Assembly (NCBI GenBank): GCA_964521085.1
Contig: CAZFPL010000008.1
Location: 1-64,000 of the forward strand
Origin: JAFGKK01 sp964521085
GTDB lineage: Bacteria; Chloroflexota; Anaerolineae; Anaerolineales; RBG-16-64-43
Direction: 5' to 3'
DNA: 64,000 nucleotides
Below, in pieces: positions 26,430 to 35,250 of this stretch. The translations under genes were made by a program, and so were the position numbers. The notes below the pieces were generated by a model. That model did no database searches and was not told the DNA's origin. It saw nothing but the letters and a program-made list of their open reading frames with translations. Positions within the stretch are counted from its first letter, which is position 1, and every line of letters starts with the position of its first letter.

Positions 26430-28067
26430 ATGAGAAACACATATAAGCATTTGTTCCTGGCAGTCGTGCTTATGGCGCTGTTCCTGAGCGCTTGCGCCAC
26501 AGCGACCGCCGTCGCCCCGACGGTTGCCCAGAACACGCTCGCCCCGTCGGAGATCCCGCCGACTCCCGAGCCGACCGAAATCCAGCCCGCGACAATTTCT
26601 TTGTGGGCGGCCGGACGGGTTTCCGAGGCGGATGATCCGCCGGCGGACTGGGTCGTCTACGACATCCTCAAGGAGAAGCTGAAGATCACGCTGGACCTTG
26701 TGGTGATGAAGGGCGGCAACGACGATATGAACCAGAAGATCAACACTGCGGCCGCCGCAAATGATCTTCCGGATCTCTTCTTCGTGAACCGCGATGCCTG
26801 GTACGCCCTTGTGGGGCAGGGTCTGATTGCGCAGGTCGATGACCTGCTGCCGCTGATGCCGACCCGCACCGCAACCCACTACAGCGACCCGAACCGCAAC
26901 CGGCTCGTGACGATCGACGGCAAAATGTACGGTCTGCCGGACCCGGGACAGATCCCGACCACCGACGGTCTGGTGATCCGCAAGGACTGGCTGGATAAGC
27001 TTGGCCTAGCGATGCCCAAGACCCTGGACGAACTGATCGCGGTGGCGCGCGCTTTCACCACGCAGGATCCGGACGGCAACGGCAAGAACGACACCTACGG
27101 ATTCGGCGCGTATCCTGAAATGGCCGGTGTTCCGGAAAACGGGCTCGGCCGACGGTTCGACTACATGATGGGAGCTTTCGGCGTTGCTGGAATGTGGAAT
27201 GTCACCCAAGATGCCTTCGGTCTGAACGTCTACAATCCCTCCTTCCTCGAAGCGCTGAAGGTCGTGCGCCAGATCAATGTCGAGGGTTTGATCACCCCGG
27301 ACTGGCCGACCCTGAAGAAAGACGATTTCCGCGCCAAATGGAAGCAGGGCCAGTGGGGAATCATGAGGGAGAACTTCGCCGCCCTCTCCACCAAGGCCAA
27401 CTATAAAGACTTTGATGCGAATAATCCCACGGGCGAATGGGTTGTCCTGCCTCCGCCCACCGGACCGGCCGGGCTGAGCTCGGAAGGCCTCTCCAATCAA
27501 TCGGCGCGCATCTACGCCGTCTCGCAGAAGGCGATCGACGAGGGCAAGGGTGAGGCCATCGCCCGGTTCCTCGAATGGACCGCCCAAGATGAAGGTTACT
27601 ACCTGCTGGGCTTCGGCGTAAAGGGCGAGAACTACAACCTGGATGCCAACGGCTTCATCACCCTCGAAGGCATCGACCCGGCGAAAGCCTGGACCGCCAA
27701 GGAAATGCAGCCCTACACCCAGCTGGCGAATATGGTCTACATCTTCACCGAAGTGGAGCTGCGCGCCCGGTATCCCGAACATCAAACTGCGAACGGCCGG
27801 ACGATCAAACCGCTTGACTTCCTGGCCGGTTTCACCGCGCAGAACTGGACGGAGTGCACCGCCTCCGGGATTATCAATCCGCCCGAAAACTGGGGCGATC
27901 TCCAGACAAGATACAACGAGGGTATCCAAGCGTTCGTCCTGGATGTCGATAATGAGATCACCCAGGAAGCCTGGGATGCTTTCCTCGCTGATCTGAATAG
28001 TATGGGCGCGAAGGACTGGGAAGTAGCTGCCCGAGACATACTGACTGCCGCCGGATATCTTAAGTAA
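26430..28067 (+). CDS. LplA-type extracellular solute-binding lipoprotein
   Basis: 545 residues, the long form typical of LplA binding proteins. AAGGAGG precedes the ATG. Cys22 lies in an FLSAC lipobox, followed by a Thr/Pro linker. The mature body has the family features 'DLPDLFFVNRDAWY', 'YGLPDPGQIPTTDGLVIRKDWLDKLG' (in part) and 'DPDGNGKNDTYGFG', an EF-hand-like Ca site. It would capture pectin-derived oligosaccharides at the cell surface and pass them to the two permeases encoded just before it. Confidence 0.92.
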   Translation: MRNTYKHLFLAVVLMALFLSACATATAVAPTVAQNTLAPSEIPPTPEPTEIQPATISLWAAGRVSEADDPPADWVVYDILKEKLKITLDLVVMKGGNDDMNQKINTAAAANDLPDLFFVNRDAWYALVGQGLIAQVDDLLPLMPTRTATHYSDPNRNRLVTIDGKMYGLPDPGQIPTTDGLVIRKDWLDKLGLAMPKTLDELIAVARAFTTQDPDGNGKNDTYGFGAYPEMAGVPENGLGRRFDYMMGAFGVAGMWNVTQDAFGLNVYNPSFLEALKVVRQINVEGLITPDWPTLKKDDFRAKWKQGQWGIMRENFAALSTKANYKDFDANNPTGEWVVLPPPTGPAGLSSEGLSNQSARIYAVSQKAIDEGKGEAIARFLEWTAQDEGYYLLGFGVKGENYNLDANGFITLEGIDPAKAWTAKEMQPYTQLANMVYIFTEVELRARYPEHQTANGRTIKPLDFLAGFTAQNWTECTASGIINPPENWGDLQTRYNEGIQAFVLDVDNEITQEAWDAFLADLNSMGAKDWEVAARDILTAAGYLK

Positions 28068-28096
28068 CAACAAGACGGCACGCATTTCCTCATCTC

Positions 28097-28129
28097 GTAC
28101 GTTGGGCGGCCTTGTGCCGCCCAACGTAC
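28097..28129 (+). other. Perfect 14-bp stem-loop between binding-protein gene and GH4 gene
   Basis: GTACGTTGGGCGGC (28097-28110), a 5-base loop, then GCCGCCCAACGTAC (28116-28129). No T-run follows, so it is not a standard terminator. Such elements downstream of binding-protein genes commonly stabilise the upstream mRNA and allow more binding protein than enzyme to be made. Confidence 0.8.
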
Positions 28130-28154
28130 AGATGGAGATGGAGCACCGGACCGC

Positions 28155-29543
28155 ATGGCCGCCACGGAACTGAAGATCACCTACATCGGGGGAGGGAGCC
28201 GCGATTGGGCGCGCAAGCTGATGTTCGACCTTGCGCGATGCCCGGATCTCCGCGGCCGGATGGCACTCTACGATATCGACTCTGAAGCCGCACGGTTGAA
28301 TGAGACGTTCGGTAACTGGCTGCAAGCTCGGCCGGGCGTCGTTTCCCACTGGCGATACGAAACGGCCTCCACCCTGGATGAAGCACTCCGGGGCGCGGAT
28401 TTTATCGTCATCTCCATCCAGCCCGGCCCGCTGGAACTCATGGCGCAGGAGATCGCCATCGCCGACGAATACGGAATGTTCTTCCCGGTCGGAGACACCA
28501 GCGGCGCCCCGGGGTTGATCCGCGGACTGCGGTCGGCCGTGATCTATGCGGGATTCGCCGATGCGATCGCGAGGATCTGCCCGCGGGCGTGGATCATCAA
28601 CTACACCAATCCGATGGCCATCTGCACCCGCACCCTTGCGAAAGTCGCACCGTCGCTGAAAGTGTTCGGCTGCTGTCATGAGGTGTTCAGCACGCAGAGA
28701 ATGCTCGCGGGGCTGGTCGGCCGGTACTGGGGCGTTTCCCCCGAGCCGGGCCGCCGCGAAATGCAATGCAATGTGGTTGGAATAAACCACTTTACCTGGA
28801 TCGACCGTTGTGAGTACCAGGGACGGGATGTACTGGAACTGGTAAAGCATCACATCACCCAACCCGGAACGGTTCGATCGTATACCCAAGCCGAAGTGGA
28901 GAGTTGGAACGATTGGTTCCACAGTGCGGACCAGGTTAAGTTCGCGCTCCTGCCGCGCTTCGGCCTTTTGGCGGCCGCCGGTGACCGTCATCTGGTGGAA
29001 TTCCTGCCGGGTTTCACCCGTTCGATCGAGGGGCTTTTCCGCTGGGGCGTCATCCGTACTCCGGTTTCCTACCGGATCGAGCGCTGGCGCTCCGCACCGC
29101 AAAAAACGCGCGACCTGATGGACGGCCGCACACCCCTGGAACTGAAAGGGAGCGGGGAAGAAGGCGTAGAACAGATCAAGGCGATTGTGGGATTGGGGGA
29201 GTTGAACTCCAACGTCAACCTGTCGAATCGGGGACAGATTGCCAATCTGCCCTTGGGTGCCGTTGTGGAAACGAATGCACATTTCGGGCGTGACGAAGTC
29301 CGCCCGTTGGACGCCGGTTCGCTGCCGCCGGGATTGGCGACGCTGATCGCCCGGCACTGTGCCGATCAGGAAATGGTCGTCGATGCCGCGCTGACCAAAA
29401 AACCGGAGTTGGCGTTCCAGGCCGTGTACGGAGATCCGACCAACATCCTGGATGTGGATGCGGCCTGGGAAATGTTCCGGCGGATGATTGCGCTCAACCG
29501 CGTTTTTCTTCCCGGTTGGAAACTCGGCGGCGCGGCCGTCTGA
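28155..29543 (+). CDS. Glycoside hydrolase family 4, LplD-like alpha-galacturonidase
   Basis: 462 residues. The NAD-binding start is TYIGGGSRDW (residues ~9-18). GCCHEV (~171-176) and NHFTW (~211) fit the metal and catalytic regions of GH4. It belongs to the longer alpha-glycosidase branch, not the 6-phospho-beta-glucosidase branch encoded at 10898. Its place directly after LplBC and LplA homologues mirrors the lplABCD cluster, where LplD is a GH4 alpha-galacturonidase; that enzyme releases galacturonate from oligogalacturonides without prior phosphorylation. The specificity is therefore inferred from order and branch, and alpha-galactosidase or alpha-glucosidase remain alternatives. Confidence 0.85.
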   Translation: MAATELKITYIGGGSRDWARKLMFDLARCPDLRGRMALYDIDSEAARLNETFGNWLQARPGVVSHWRYETASTLDEALRGADFIVISIQPGPLELMAQEIAIADEYGMFFPVGDTSGAPGLIRGLRSAVIYAGFADAIARICPRAWIINYTNPMAICTRTLAKVAPSLKVFGCCHEVFSTQRMLAGLVGRYWGVSPEPGRREMQCNVVGINHFTWIDRCEYQGRDVLELVKHHITQPGTVRSYTQAEVESWNDWFHSADQVKFALLPRFGLLAAAGDRHLVEFLPGFTRSIEGLFRWGVIRTPVSYRIERWRSAPQKTRDLMDGRTPLELKGSGEEGVEQIKAIVGLGELNSNVNLSNRGQIANLPLGAVVETNAHFGRDEVRPLDAGSLPPGLATLIARHCADQEMVVDAALTKKPELAFQAVYGDPTNILDVDAAWEMFRRMIALNRVFLPGWKLGGAAV

Positions 29544-29580
29544 TTGGATGCGGGAATTCGGATTTCCCGCATCTCGGAAA

Positions 29581-30729
29581 ATGACGATAAGGATCATGGA
29601 GAAGAAGACGAACGCTCCCGAACCAAACTGGTCCACCCGGATGGCGGATTCCGTTATGCGGCGCTATTCCGCGGACAAGACGTGGTGGCATTATGAAGAA
29701 GGCCTGGTGATGAAAGCCATCGCCGAGACCGCCGCCGCCGCGGGTGATCCACGGTATGGCCGGTTTGTGCGGGAATGGGTGGATTTGTGGGTGGCCCCCG
29801 ACGGAAGCATTCGCACGTACCGGCTCGAGGAATTCAATCTCGATCAAATCTTTCCCGGCCGGCTTCTGTTCTCCATTCACCGGCAGACAGGACAGGAGCG
29901 GTACCGCACAGCGATCGAACTCCTGCGGGAACAGCTGCGCCGTCAGCCGCGCACGAAGGGCGGAGGATTCTGGCACAAGCAAATCTACCCGCACCAGATG
30001 TGGCTGGACGGCATCTATATGGCCGATCCGTTTTATGCGGAGTATGCATCCGCGTTCGATGAGCCCGCCGCATTCGAAGATATCGCATCCCAGATCGCTT
30101 TGATCGAAAGCCAGACTCGGGATCCGAAAACCGGACTGCTGTATCACGGCTGGGATGAAAGCCGGAAGCAGCGCTGGGCCAACCCCGAGACTGGTGGTTC
30201 TCCCCATTTCTGGGGGCGGGGGATGGGATGGTTCGCCATGGCGGTCGTCGACGTTCTGGATTTTTTCCCCAGGGATCATGCGGGGCGGGCTGTCCTGGGC
30301 GCCATTCTGGAACGTGCCGCCCGGGCGATCGCAAGCGTGCAAGAGAATGCGACCGGCCTTTGGTATCAAGTTCTCGATCGAGCCGGGAGCCCGGGAAATT
30401 ACCGGGAATCTTCCGCCTCCGCGATGTTCGCCTACGCGTTCGCGAAGGGAGTGCGTAAAAAAATTCTGCCCTCGGAATATTTGGCGAACGCAAGGCGGGC
30501 TTTCCGCGGGCTTGTGGATCACCGGGTTAAGCGTGATCCGGAAGGATTATTTTCGCTGGAAGGAATTTGCGCGGTCGCCGGGTTGGGAGGAGAGCCGTAC
30601 CGGGATGGATCCTATGAATATTATGTCGAGGAAAAGGCCGTGGCGAACGATCCGAAGGGTATGGGACCCTTCATCCTGGCGGCTTTGGAGTTGGAGGCTG
30701 CGGGAAACGAGAAACTTCCGCAGGAGTAG
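29581..30729 (+). CDS. GH105 unsaturated rhamnogalacturonyl hydrolase (YteR/YesR type)
   Basis: 382 residues from the ATG at 29581; another ATG at 29596 is possible and neither has a strong ribosome-binding site. The protein has the six-hairpin (alpha/alpha)6 toroid pattern. WLDGIYMADPF carries the catalytic Asp at residue 143 with this start, the number I recall for the catalytic Asp of YteR. Other landmarks are 'WWHYEEGLVMKAI', 'GGSPHFWGRGMGWFAMA' and 'NYRESSASAMFAYAFAKG' near the C-terminal half. The enzyme hydrates the double bond of delta-4,5-unsaturated galacturonyl-rhamnose, releasing 4-deoxy-L-threo-5-hexosulose uronate. No signal peptide is present, so it acts on imported products. 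Confidence 0.9.
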   Translation: MTIRIMEKKTNAPEPNWSTRMADSVMRRYSADKTWWHYEEGLVMKAIAETAAAAGDPRYGRFVREWVDLWVAPDGSIRTYRLEEFNLDQIFPGRLLFSIHRQTGQERYRTAIELLREQLRRQPRTKGGGFWHKQIYPHQMWLDGIYMADPFYAEYASAFDEPAAFEDIASQIALIESQTRDPKTGLLYHGWDESRKQRWANPETGGSPHFWGRGMGWFAMAVVDVLDFFPRDHAGRAVLGAILERAARAIASVQENATGLWYQVLDRAGSPGNYRESSASAMFAYAFAKGVRKKILPSEYLANARRAFRGLVDHRVKRDPEGLFSLEGICAVAGLGGEPYRDGSYEYYVEEKAVANDPKGMGPFILAALELEAAGNEKLPQE

Positions 30730-30733
30730 CCGG

Positions 30734-32278
30734 ATGCCGTCTGCGCCCGAAATGAAGCCGCAAAACATCCATTTCAACGTCCGCGAGTACGGCGCTGTGG
30801 GCGACGGCCGGACTTTGGAAACCGCGGCATTGCAGGCGGCCATCGATGCCTGCCAGAGCCGGGGCGGCGGGATGGTGTTTTTCCCGGCCGGAAAATACCT
30901 GACCGGATCACTCTTCCTGCACAATGATGTTCACCTGCATCTCGACGCGGGGGCCGTTCTGCTGGGCAGCGAAAATCCGGAGGATTATCCGATCCTCGAT
31001 CACCGTTGGGAAGGCGCGGAACAGGCGACGTATGCACCGCTTCTCACAGGCCAGCATTTAAAAAATATTACAGTCTCCGGCCGCGGGCGGATCGACGGGC
31101 AGGGCGGCGTTTGGTGGCGGCGGCATAAGGATAAATCGCTGAAATATCCGCGGCCGCGGTTGATTTCCTTTGCGGATTGCGAGAATGTCCTCATCGAAGG
31201 CGTGACGCTGGTCAATTCGCCCAGTTGGACGATCAATCCGGTCCGCTGTTCCAACCTGACGGTACGCGGGGTGACGATCGATAATCCCTCCGATTCACCG
31301 AACACCGACGGGATCAACCCGGATTCCTGCCAGCATGTACGCATCTCGGACTGCTACGTGAGTGCGGGCGACGATTGCATCACGCTGAAGGCGGGCAGCG
31401 AAGACGAACACCCGGACCGGCGGGCTCCCTGCCGCGATATCACCATCGTCAATTGCACCCTGGCCCACGGACACGGCGGGGTGGTGATCGGGAGTGAAAT
31501 GAACGGCGGGGTGCAGAACGTGGTCATTTCGAATTGCATCTTCACCGGCACCGACCGCGGTATCCGGCTGAAATCGCGGCGCGGGCGCGGGGGGATCGTC
31601 GAGGATATCCGCGCCAGCAACCTGATTATGACGGATGTGCTTTGCCCGTTCACGATGAACCTGTATTACGGATGCGGGGCCTGGGGCGATCCGGTCGTCT
31701 CCGACAAGGGACCGCAGCCGCTGGATGAAGGAACCCCGCGCATCCGGCGCATCCATCTGAGCCACATCACCGCCCGCGGGGTGAAATACGCCGCCGGCTT
31801 TTTTTACGGATTGCCCGAAATGCCGGCGGAAGAAATCTCGCTCAGCGATATTTCGGTCAGTTTGGCGGCGGACACGGAAGCCGGGTATCCGGAAATGGCC
31901 GACGGGCTGGAGCGGATGAAACAGGCTGGATTCTTCATACGCAATGTGCGGGGCCTGGCGCTTGAGCATGTGGAAATCAGCGGCCAGACGGGGCCGGCGT
32001 TCCGGCTTGTCGATATCGAAGGAGGAACGATCAGCGCCTGCGGAACGCCCACGCCGGATCCGCAGGCTCCGGTGATGGATCTGAACAACGTATCCAATGC
32101 CCTGGTGAATTCCTGCCGTACGACCCCGGGGACGGGGGTGTTCCTGCACTTGGGGGGTCCGCAAACCGGAAGAATCACACTGGCCGGAAACGATTTGAAT
32201 CTGGCGCGCAAAGCGCTGGATCTGGCGGATGATGTGCCGCCCGGCTCGGTCGAACCGGATCCCCACGGAGGAAAATGA
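30734..32278 (+). CDS. GH28 polygalacturonase-type glycoside hydrolase, cytoplasmic
   Basis: 514 residues from the ATG at 30734 (AGGAG seven bases upstream, four bases after the previous stop). The frame is open far upstream, but that part is an out-of-frame shadow of GH105. The N-terminal 'FNVREYGAVGDGRT' is the usual pectate-lyase-superfamily start. All four GH28 catalytic signatures are seen: NTDG (~190), GDDC (~212), GHGG (~246) and RLK (~277, normally RIK). The lack of a signal peptide suggests an exo-acting enzyme that trims imported oligogalacturonides or rhamnogalacturonides inside the cell. The gene overlaps the following esterase by four bases (ATGA). Confidence 0.93.
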   Translation: MPSAPEMKPQNIHFNVREYGAVGDGRTLETAALQAAIDACQSRGGGMVFFPAGKYLTGSLFLHNDVHLHLDAGAVLLGSENPEDYPILDHRWEGAEQATYAPLLTGQHLKNITVSGRGRIDGQGGVWWRRHKDKSLKYPRPRLISFADCENVLIEGVTLVNSPSWTINPVRCSNLTVRGVTIDNPSDSPNTDGINPDSCQHVRISDCYVSAGDDCITLKAGSEDEHPDRRAPCRDITIVNCTLAHGHGGVVIGSEMNGGVQNVVISNCIFTGTDRGIRLKSRRGRGGIVEDIRASNLIMTDVLCPFTMNLYYGCGAWGDPVVSDKGPQPLDEGTPRIRRIHLSHITARGVKYAAGFFYGLPEMPAEEISLSDISVSLAADTEAGYPEMADGLERMKQAGFFIRNVRGLALEHVEISGQTGPAFRLVDIEGGTISACGTPTPDPQAPVMDLNNVSNALVNSCRTTPGTGVFLHLGGPQTGRITLAGNDLNLARKALDLADDVPPGSVEPDPHGGK

Positions 32279-33273
32279 CACTCCCGCCGTTTGGATTGCA
32301 GCATCATCTGGATTCTCTGTATGATGACTGCAGGAGGCGATCGATTCCCGGCGCGCAGGAAACCATGCGCGAAGAATTCCGGAGATGTCTGGGATTGGCG
32401 GGGAGGGAACTCCCGCCGGTGACGGCGGAAGTTTTGCACTCCGTCGTCCGGGAGACGCATGTCGAAGAAAAAATCCGGCTGACTGCCGGAGAAGGTGTTT
32501 CCATCCCGGTCTACGTCTTGGTACCCAAGGCGCGGCCGTCCTTCAAACCAGTGCTGGTCTTCCCGGGCCATGAGCCCGGGATCCAGGAATGCATCGGAAA
32601 CTACGCCGATCCGGAGACGGCTCGGACCCACCGGGCAGCGAATGACAACTATGCGGAATTCCTGGCCGGTTGCGGGTATTTGGTCGCTGCCGTTGAACAG
32701 CGCGGGTTGGGAGAACGCCGGACGGGTCCGGCGACGGAGGAGGAAACGCAACGATCCTGCAGAGAACTCTCGTTTGCCTACATGCTGATGGGCCGGACCC
32801 TGATGGGCGAACGCTGCTGGGATGGAATGTGCGCCGCCACCTACCTGCTATCCCGATCGGATGTGATTCCGGGCGGGTTTGGATGCACCGGTCACTCGGG
32901 CGGAGGGGCGACGGCGCTGTGGCTCGCGGTACTGGACGAGCGGATCCGCGCGACGGTGGTTTCCGGATATTTCTGTTCGTTCCGGGATTCGATCCTTTCG
33001 ATCGACCATTGCGAATGCAACTACATTCCGGGTATTCTAAATTTGGCGGAGATGGGCGGGCTTGCGGCATTGCTGGCGCCCCGGCCTTTCTGCGCCGTGA
33101 ACGGTGAACTGGATCCGATTTTTCCGATTGACGGAGCCGTCCGTGAGTTCGAGACGGTCCGGCAGGCGTACGCACGGCACGGCGCGGGGGAAGCCTGCAA
33201 GCTGGAAGTCCATCCCGGCGGGCACATGTACCAAAACGAGGCAAGCCGGTCCTGGTTGGCGCGCTGGTTGTAG
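32275..33273 (+). CDS. Alpha/beta hydrolase, probable carbohydrate (acetyl) esterase
   Basis: 332 residues, start overlapping the GH28 stop, with GGAGG at the end of that gene. The fold is an alpha/beta hydrolase: FPGHEPG oxyanion strand (~residues 97-103), nucleophile elbow GHSGGG (Ser near 209), an acid around 'NGELDPIFPI' and the catalytic His in HPGGHMY near 320. The 'HCECNYIPGIL' segment is shared with AXE1-like acetyl-xylan-esterase relatives. No signal peptide. Pectic galacturonate is often O-acetylated, so deacetylation of imported oligosaccharides is a sensible role, but this is inferred from the operon. Confidence 0.8.
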   Translation: MTLPPFGLQHHLDSLYDDCRRRSIPGAQETMREEFRRCLGLAGRELPPVTAEVLHSVVRETHVEEKIRLTAGEGVSIPVYVLVPKARPSFKPVLVFPGHEPGIQECIGNYADPETARTHRAANDNYAEFLAGCGYLVAAVEQRGLGERRTGPATEEETQRSCRELSFAYMLMGRTLMGERCWDGMCAATYLLSRSDVIPGGFGCTGHSGGGATALWLAVLDERIRATVVSGYFCSFRDSILSIDHCECNYIPGILNLAEMGGLAALLAPRPFCAVNGELDPIFPIDGAVREFETVRQAYARHGAGEACKLEVHPGGHMYQNEASRSWLARWL

Positions 33274-33294
33274 AAAATTCTTTGGAGTGGGAAT

Positions 33295-34326
33295 ATGAAA
33301 ATCGTAACCTTCGGTGAAATCATGCTGCGGCTTTCACCGCCGGGATTCCAACGCTTCCGGCAGGCGCGTTCCTTCGAGGTTGTTTATGGAGGCGGCGAAT
33401 CCAATGTGGCGGTCTCCCTCGCGGATTTCGGCGATACGGCCGAGTTCGTCACCCGCCTTCCGCAAAACGATTTAGGCGAAGCATGCCTGGCCGCGTTGCG
33501 CGCCCGCGGCGTGTTGACCCAGCATGTGGTGCGGGGCGGCGACAGGCTTGGAATCTATTTCCTTGAAAACGGTGCGGCGCAGCGCGGCAGCAAGGTCATC
33601 TATGACCGGGCCGGCTCCAGCTTCGCCGGCATCCAGCCCGGAATGGTCGATTGGCCGGCGGTGCTTGCGGATGCCGATTGGTTCCATTGGACCGGGATCA
33701 CCCCCGCGGTCTCGCAGTCCGCGGCGGAGACATGCCTGGAAGCGGTGAAAGCCGCCAAGCGTCTGGGAAAAACCGTATCGTGCGATCTGAACTACCGCGC
33801 GAAACTTTGGAAGTGGGGAAAACAGGCGGGCGAAGTGATGGCGGAGTTGGTCTCGCAGTGCGATATGGCTGTTGGAAACGAGGAGGATGCCGACAAGGTC
33901 TTCGGTATCCGGGCTCCGGAATCCAATGTCGCCGCGGGCAAAGTGGAAGCGGAGAAATACCGGTTTGTCTGCGAGGCATTGGCCAAACGTTTCCCCGGCC
34001 TGCAAACGATCGCCATCACCCTGCGCGGATCGCTGTCAGCCAGTCATAACACCTGGTCGGGCGTGCTGTGGACAAAGAACGGCTTTCACACCGCTCCCGT
34101 GTACGACATCATCCCGGTGGTGGACCGAGTAGGGGCCGGTGACGCATTCAACGGCGGTTTGATCCACGGGCTGCGGGCTTACCCGGGCGATCCGCAGAAG
34201 GCTTTGCGTTTCGCGGTCGCCGCATCCTGCCTGAAACACAGCGTCCCGGGCGATGCCAACGTTGTCACGGCTGCGGAAGTCGAGCAACTGATGGAAGGCG
34301 ACACCTCCGGACGGGTATCCCGGTAA
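33295..34326 (+). CDS. kdgK: 2-dehydro-3-deoxygluconokinase (PfkB family)
   Basis: 343 residues with GGAGTGGGAAT before the ATG. PfkB signatures are 'VYGGGESNVAVSLADFG' near residue 30 and DRVGAGDAFNGG near 277-287, with the catalytic Asp in GAGD. The N-terminal 'FGEIMLRLSPPGFQRF' is typical of KDG kinases in this family. KdgK phosphorylates 2-keto-3-deoxygluconate to KDPG. The following KDPG aldolase and the KduD/KduI-like genes support this substrate over fructose or ribose. Confidence 0.9.
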   Translation: MKIVTFGEIMLRLSPPGFQRFRQARSFEVVYGGGESNVAVSLADFGDTAEFVTRLPQNDLGEACLAALRARGVLTQHVVRGGDRLGIYFLENGAAQRGSKVIYDRAGSSFAGIQPGMVDWPAVLADADWFHWTGITPAVSQSAAETCLEAVKAAKRLGKTVSCDLNYRAKLWKWGKQAGEVMAELVSQCDMAVGNEEDADKVFGIRAPESNVAAGKVEAEKYRFVCEALAKRFPGLQTIAITLRGSLSASHNTWSGVLWTKNGFHTAPVYDIIPVVDRVGAGDAFNGGLIHGLRAYPGDPQKALRFAVAASCLKHSVPGDANVVTAAEVEQLMEGDTSGRVSR

Positions 34327-34331
34327 TCGAA

Positions 34332-35246
34332 ATGCGATTGGTGACGTTTTCGCGGAACGATCAGGTGCGAATCGGAGTGCAATTGACGCGCTCCGGCCGG
34401 AATTTCATACTGGATCTGAACCGGGTGCAGCCTGCATTGCCGGAAAAGATGAACGCGTTTTTGGCTGCCGGCGAGCCGGCGCAGGCAATCGCCCGGCGGG
34501 CGATGAAGGAGGCCAAAGAGAAGGATCTTCTACCCGAGGAGGATGTGCGGCTTCTGGCGCCTGTTCCGAATCCGGGCAAGCTTATTTGTCTCGGGCACAA
34601 TTACCACGATCACATGGGCAAAGGCCGCAGCCAGCCGCCGGAATTTCCGACCTTCTTTTGCAAAACCGGCAATACGGTCATCGGGCCGGGATCTCCGATC
34701 GTGATCCCGCCCGCAACCAAACAGGCGGATTTCGAGGCCGAGTTGGCGGTGGTAATCGGGCGGCGAACGCGCCGGATATCGGAACGGGAAGCCCGGGCAT
34801 CCGTTGCGGGATACACCATCTTCAACGACATAAGCGCCCGGGATTATCAGAAGCGCACCAGCCAATGGATGATCGGAAAGTCGTTCGACACGTTCGGCCC
34901 GATGGGGCCCGTGCTGGTGACGGCGGATGAAATACCCGATCCGCACCGCCTGGACTTGACTCTGAACCTGAATGGAGTTCAGCGGCAGAAAACCAACACC
35001 CGCCGGATGATCTTTACCATCCCGTTCCTGATCGCATATCTCAGCGCGGTCATGACACTGGATCCGGGGGATGTGATCGCCACCGGAACCCCGGCGCGCA
35101 CACCGGCGCCGCCGGGAGCGCCCGAATTCCTGCAACCGGGGGACATGGTCCGGATTACGATCGAGAGCATCGGCGAGTTGGCCAATCCCATCATCGCGGA
35201 GGAGACGGTTTCTCCGGAGGAACGGCCGCAAGCGCGGAAAGGATGA
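34332..35246 (+). CDS. Fumarylacetoacetate hydrolase (FAH)-family protein
   Basis: 304 residues, beginning five bases after the kdgK stop. An N-terminal cap (~1-75) is followed by the FAH core: 'KLICLGHNYHDH', the metal-binding 'ADFEAELAVVIG' (Glu pair near 135), 'IFNDISARDYQKRTSQW' and the C-terminal 'LDPGDVIATGTPARTP'. Members hydrolyse or hydrate beta-diketo or oxo acids with Mg2+. In this rhamnogalacturonan setting a 2,4-diketo-3-deoxy-L-rhamnonate/fuconate hydrolase role in non-phosphorylative rhamnose breakdown is attractive, but no rhamnose dehydrogenase or dehydratase is visible here. The exact substrate is unknown. Confidence 0.82.
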   Translation: MRLVTFSRNDQVRIGVQLTRSGRNFILDLNRVQPALPEKMNAFLAAGEPAQAIARRAMKEAKEKDLLPEEDVRLLAPVPNPGKLICLGHNYHDHMGKGRSQPPEFPTFFCKTGNTVIGPGSPIVIPPATKQADFEAELAVVIGRRTRRISEREARASVAGYTIFNDISARDYQKRTSQWMIGKSFDTFGPMGPVLVTADEIPDPHRLDLTLNLNGVQRQKTNTRRMIFTIPFLIAYLSAVMTLDPGDVIATGTPARTPAPPGAPEFLQPGDMVRITIESIGELANPIIAEETVSPEERPQARKG

Positions 35247-35250
35247 TCCT

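Noticed and set aside
27006..29636. 876-codon open frame antisense to the binding protein and GH4 genes
   Set aside because: It spans two unmistakable plus-strand genes and the spacer between them; low-complexity, Arg/Gly/His-rich translation typical of antisense frames in high-GC DNA.
30155..30733. N-terminal extension of the GH28 protein
   Set aside because: This part is an out-of-frame reading of the GH105 gene; the ATG at 30734 has its own ribosome-binding site.
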